Positions 24,756 through 24,887 of a DNA stretch of 24,887 nucleotides are shown here, one piece after another (within the stretch, counting starts at the first letter, position 1; every line of letters begins with the position of its first letter). The stretch lies in the NCBI GenBank assembly GCA_964543855.1, contig CAZJAD010000024.1, positions 1 to 24,887 of the forward strand, given 5' to 3'. The notes beneath the pieces were generated by a model that was not told where the DNA came from, did no database searches, and saw only the letters and a list, made by a program, of their open reading frames with translations. The stretch comes from CAZJAD01 sp964543855. Lineage in GTDB: Bacteria > Electryoneota > RPQS01 > DYHQ01. The position numbers were made by a program, and so were the translations under genes.

Positions 24756-24887
24756 CTCTCGGCGTGTGAAAAAGTGGGCGGAGACTCAACAGGATGCCTG
24801 TGCGCGGTTTCTGGCTGACCTCATCGCAATTCCTTCTGTTTCAGGAGACGAAGGGAGAATCGTTGAGCGTATCGCTGCCGAAATGAA
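24748..24887 (+). CDS. M20-family peptidase, YgeY-like, 3' truncated
   Basis: Only the first 46 codons lie in the window (MFDSRRVKKWAETQQDA..., ending ERIAAEM). The segment RFLADLIAIPSVSGDEGRIV matches the N-terminus of M20 metallohydrolases such as YgeY, ArgE and DapE, where this helix-turn precedes the metal site. The wording RFL-D--AIPS-S-DE-R-V--RI--EM agrees best with YgeY as I remember it. The ATG at 24748 lies inside the last codons of the cysteine-synthase-like gene. No metal-binding residues are in view, so the family call rests on this N-terminal block and on the SsnA gene upstream. Confidence 0.7.
   Translation, partial: MFDSRRVKKWAETQQDACARFLADLIAIPSVSGDEGRIVERIAAEM

Overview
The window looks like a chromosomal segment of an uncultured Gram-negative bacterium of the FCB (Fibrobacterota-Chlorobiota-Bacteroidota) neighbourhood, for example a Zixibacteria/KSB1-like lineage. 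The grounds are two secreted proteins ending in the YPNPFNP-type C-terminal sorting domain (TIGR04183/FlgD-like), an lpxH-like gene (lipid A, so an outer membrane), and an FtsK whose motor domain has the NHH...EMERRYDLL wording I associate with Bacteroidota and relatives. No rRNA, tRNA, CRISPR array or insertion sequence was seen, and gene density is high. The phylum assignment is inference.

Layout. (a) 3-3410 (+): the 3' part of a large Cys-rich secreted protein with a long internal duplication, closed by a clear intrinsic terminator. (b) 3529-8666 (-): a MOP-family flippase on its own, then, beyond a minus-strand terminator, a tight operon transcribed MIPS > nucleotidyltransferase > CDP-alcohol transferase > methyltransferase. 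The first three would make myo-inositol phosphate, activate it as CDP-inositol and transfer it, probably to a lipid or a second inositol phosphate. A good sigma70-like promoter overlapped by a small palindrome precedes MIPS. (c) 8922-11381 (-): a second secreted protein with a sorting tail, and 11544-11927 (-), a small membrane protein. (d) 12245-20784 (+): an envelope and cell-division block: LpxH-like hydrolase, PBP1-type peptidoglycan synthase (ATGA overlap), a membrane coiled-coil protein, a radical SAM/SPASM protein, FtsK, and a small secreted NTF2-like protein, ended by a GC-rich hairpin. (e) 21013-24887 (+): an SsnA-like aminohydrolase, a threonine-synthase-like PLP enzyme, a cysteine-synthase-like PLP enzyme, and the first 46 residues of an M20 peptidase resembling YgeY. 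SsnA and YgeY belong to the selenium/purine-linked catabolic gene set known from E. coli and gut anaerobes, so (e) is probably the left edge of such a cluster, with two fold-type-II PLP enzymes where YgeX (diaminopropionate ammonia-lyase) would be expected.

The most interesting points are the inositol operon, whose CDP-alcohol transferase has His in place of the fourth motif Asp; the SsnA/PLP/PLP/YgeY-like cluster; the orphan radical SAM enzyme between cell-wall and division genes behind a 14-bp hairpin; and the duplicated Cys-rich surface protein. All family calls come from motifs read by eye; no database search was run.
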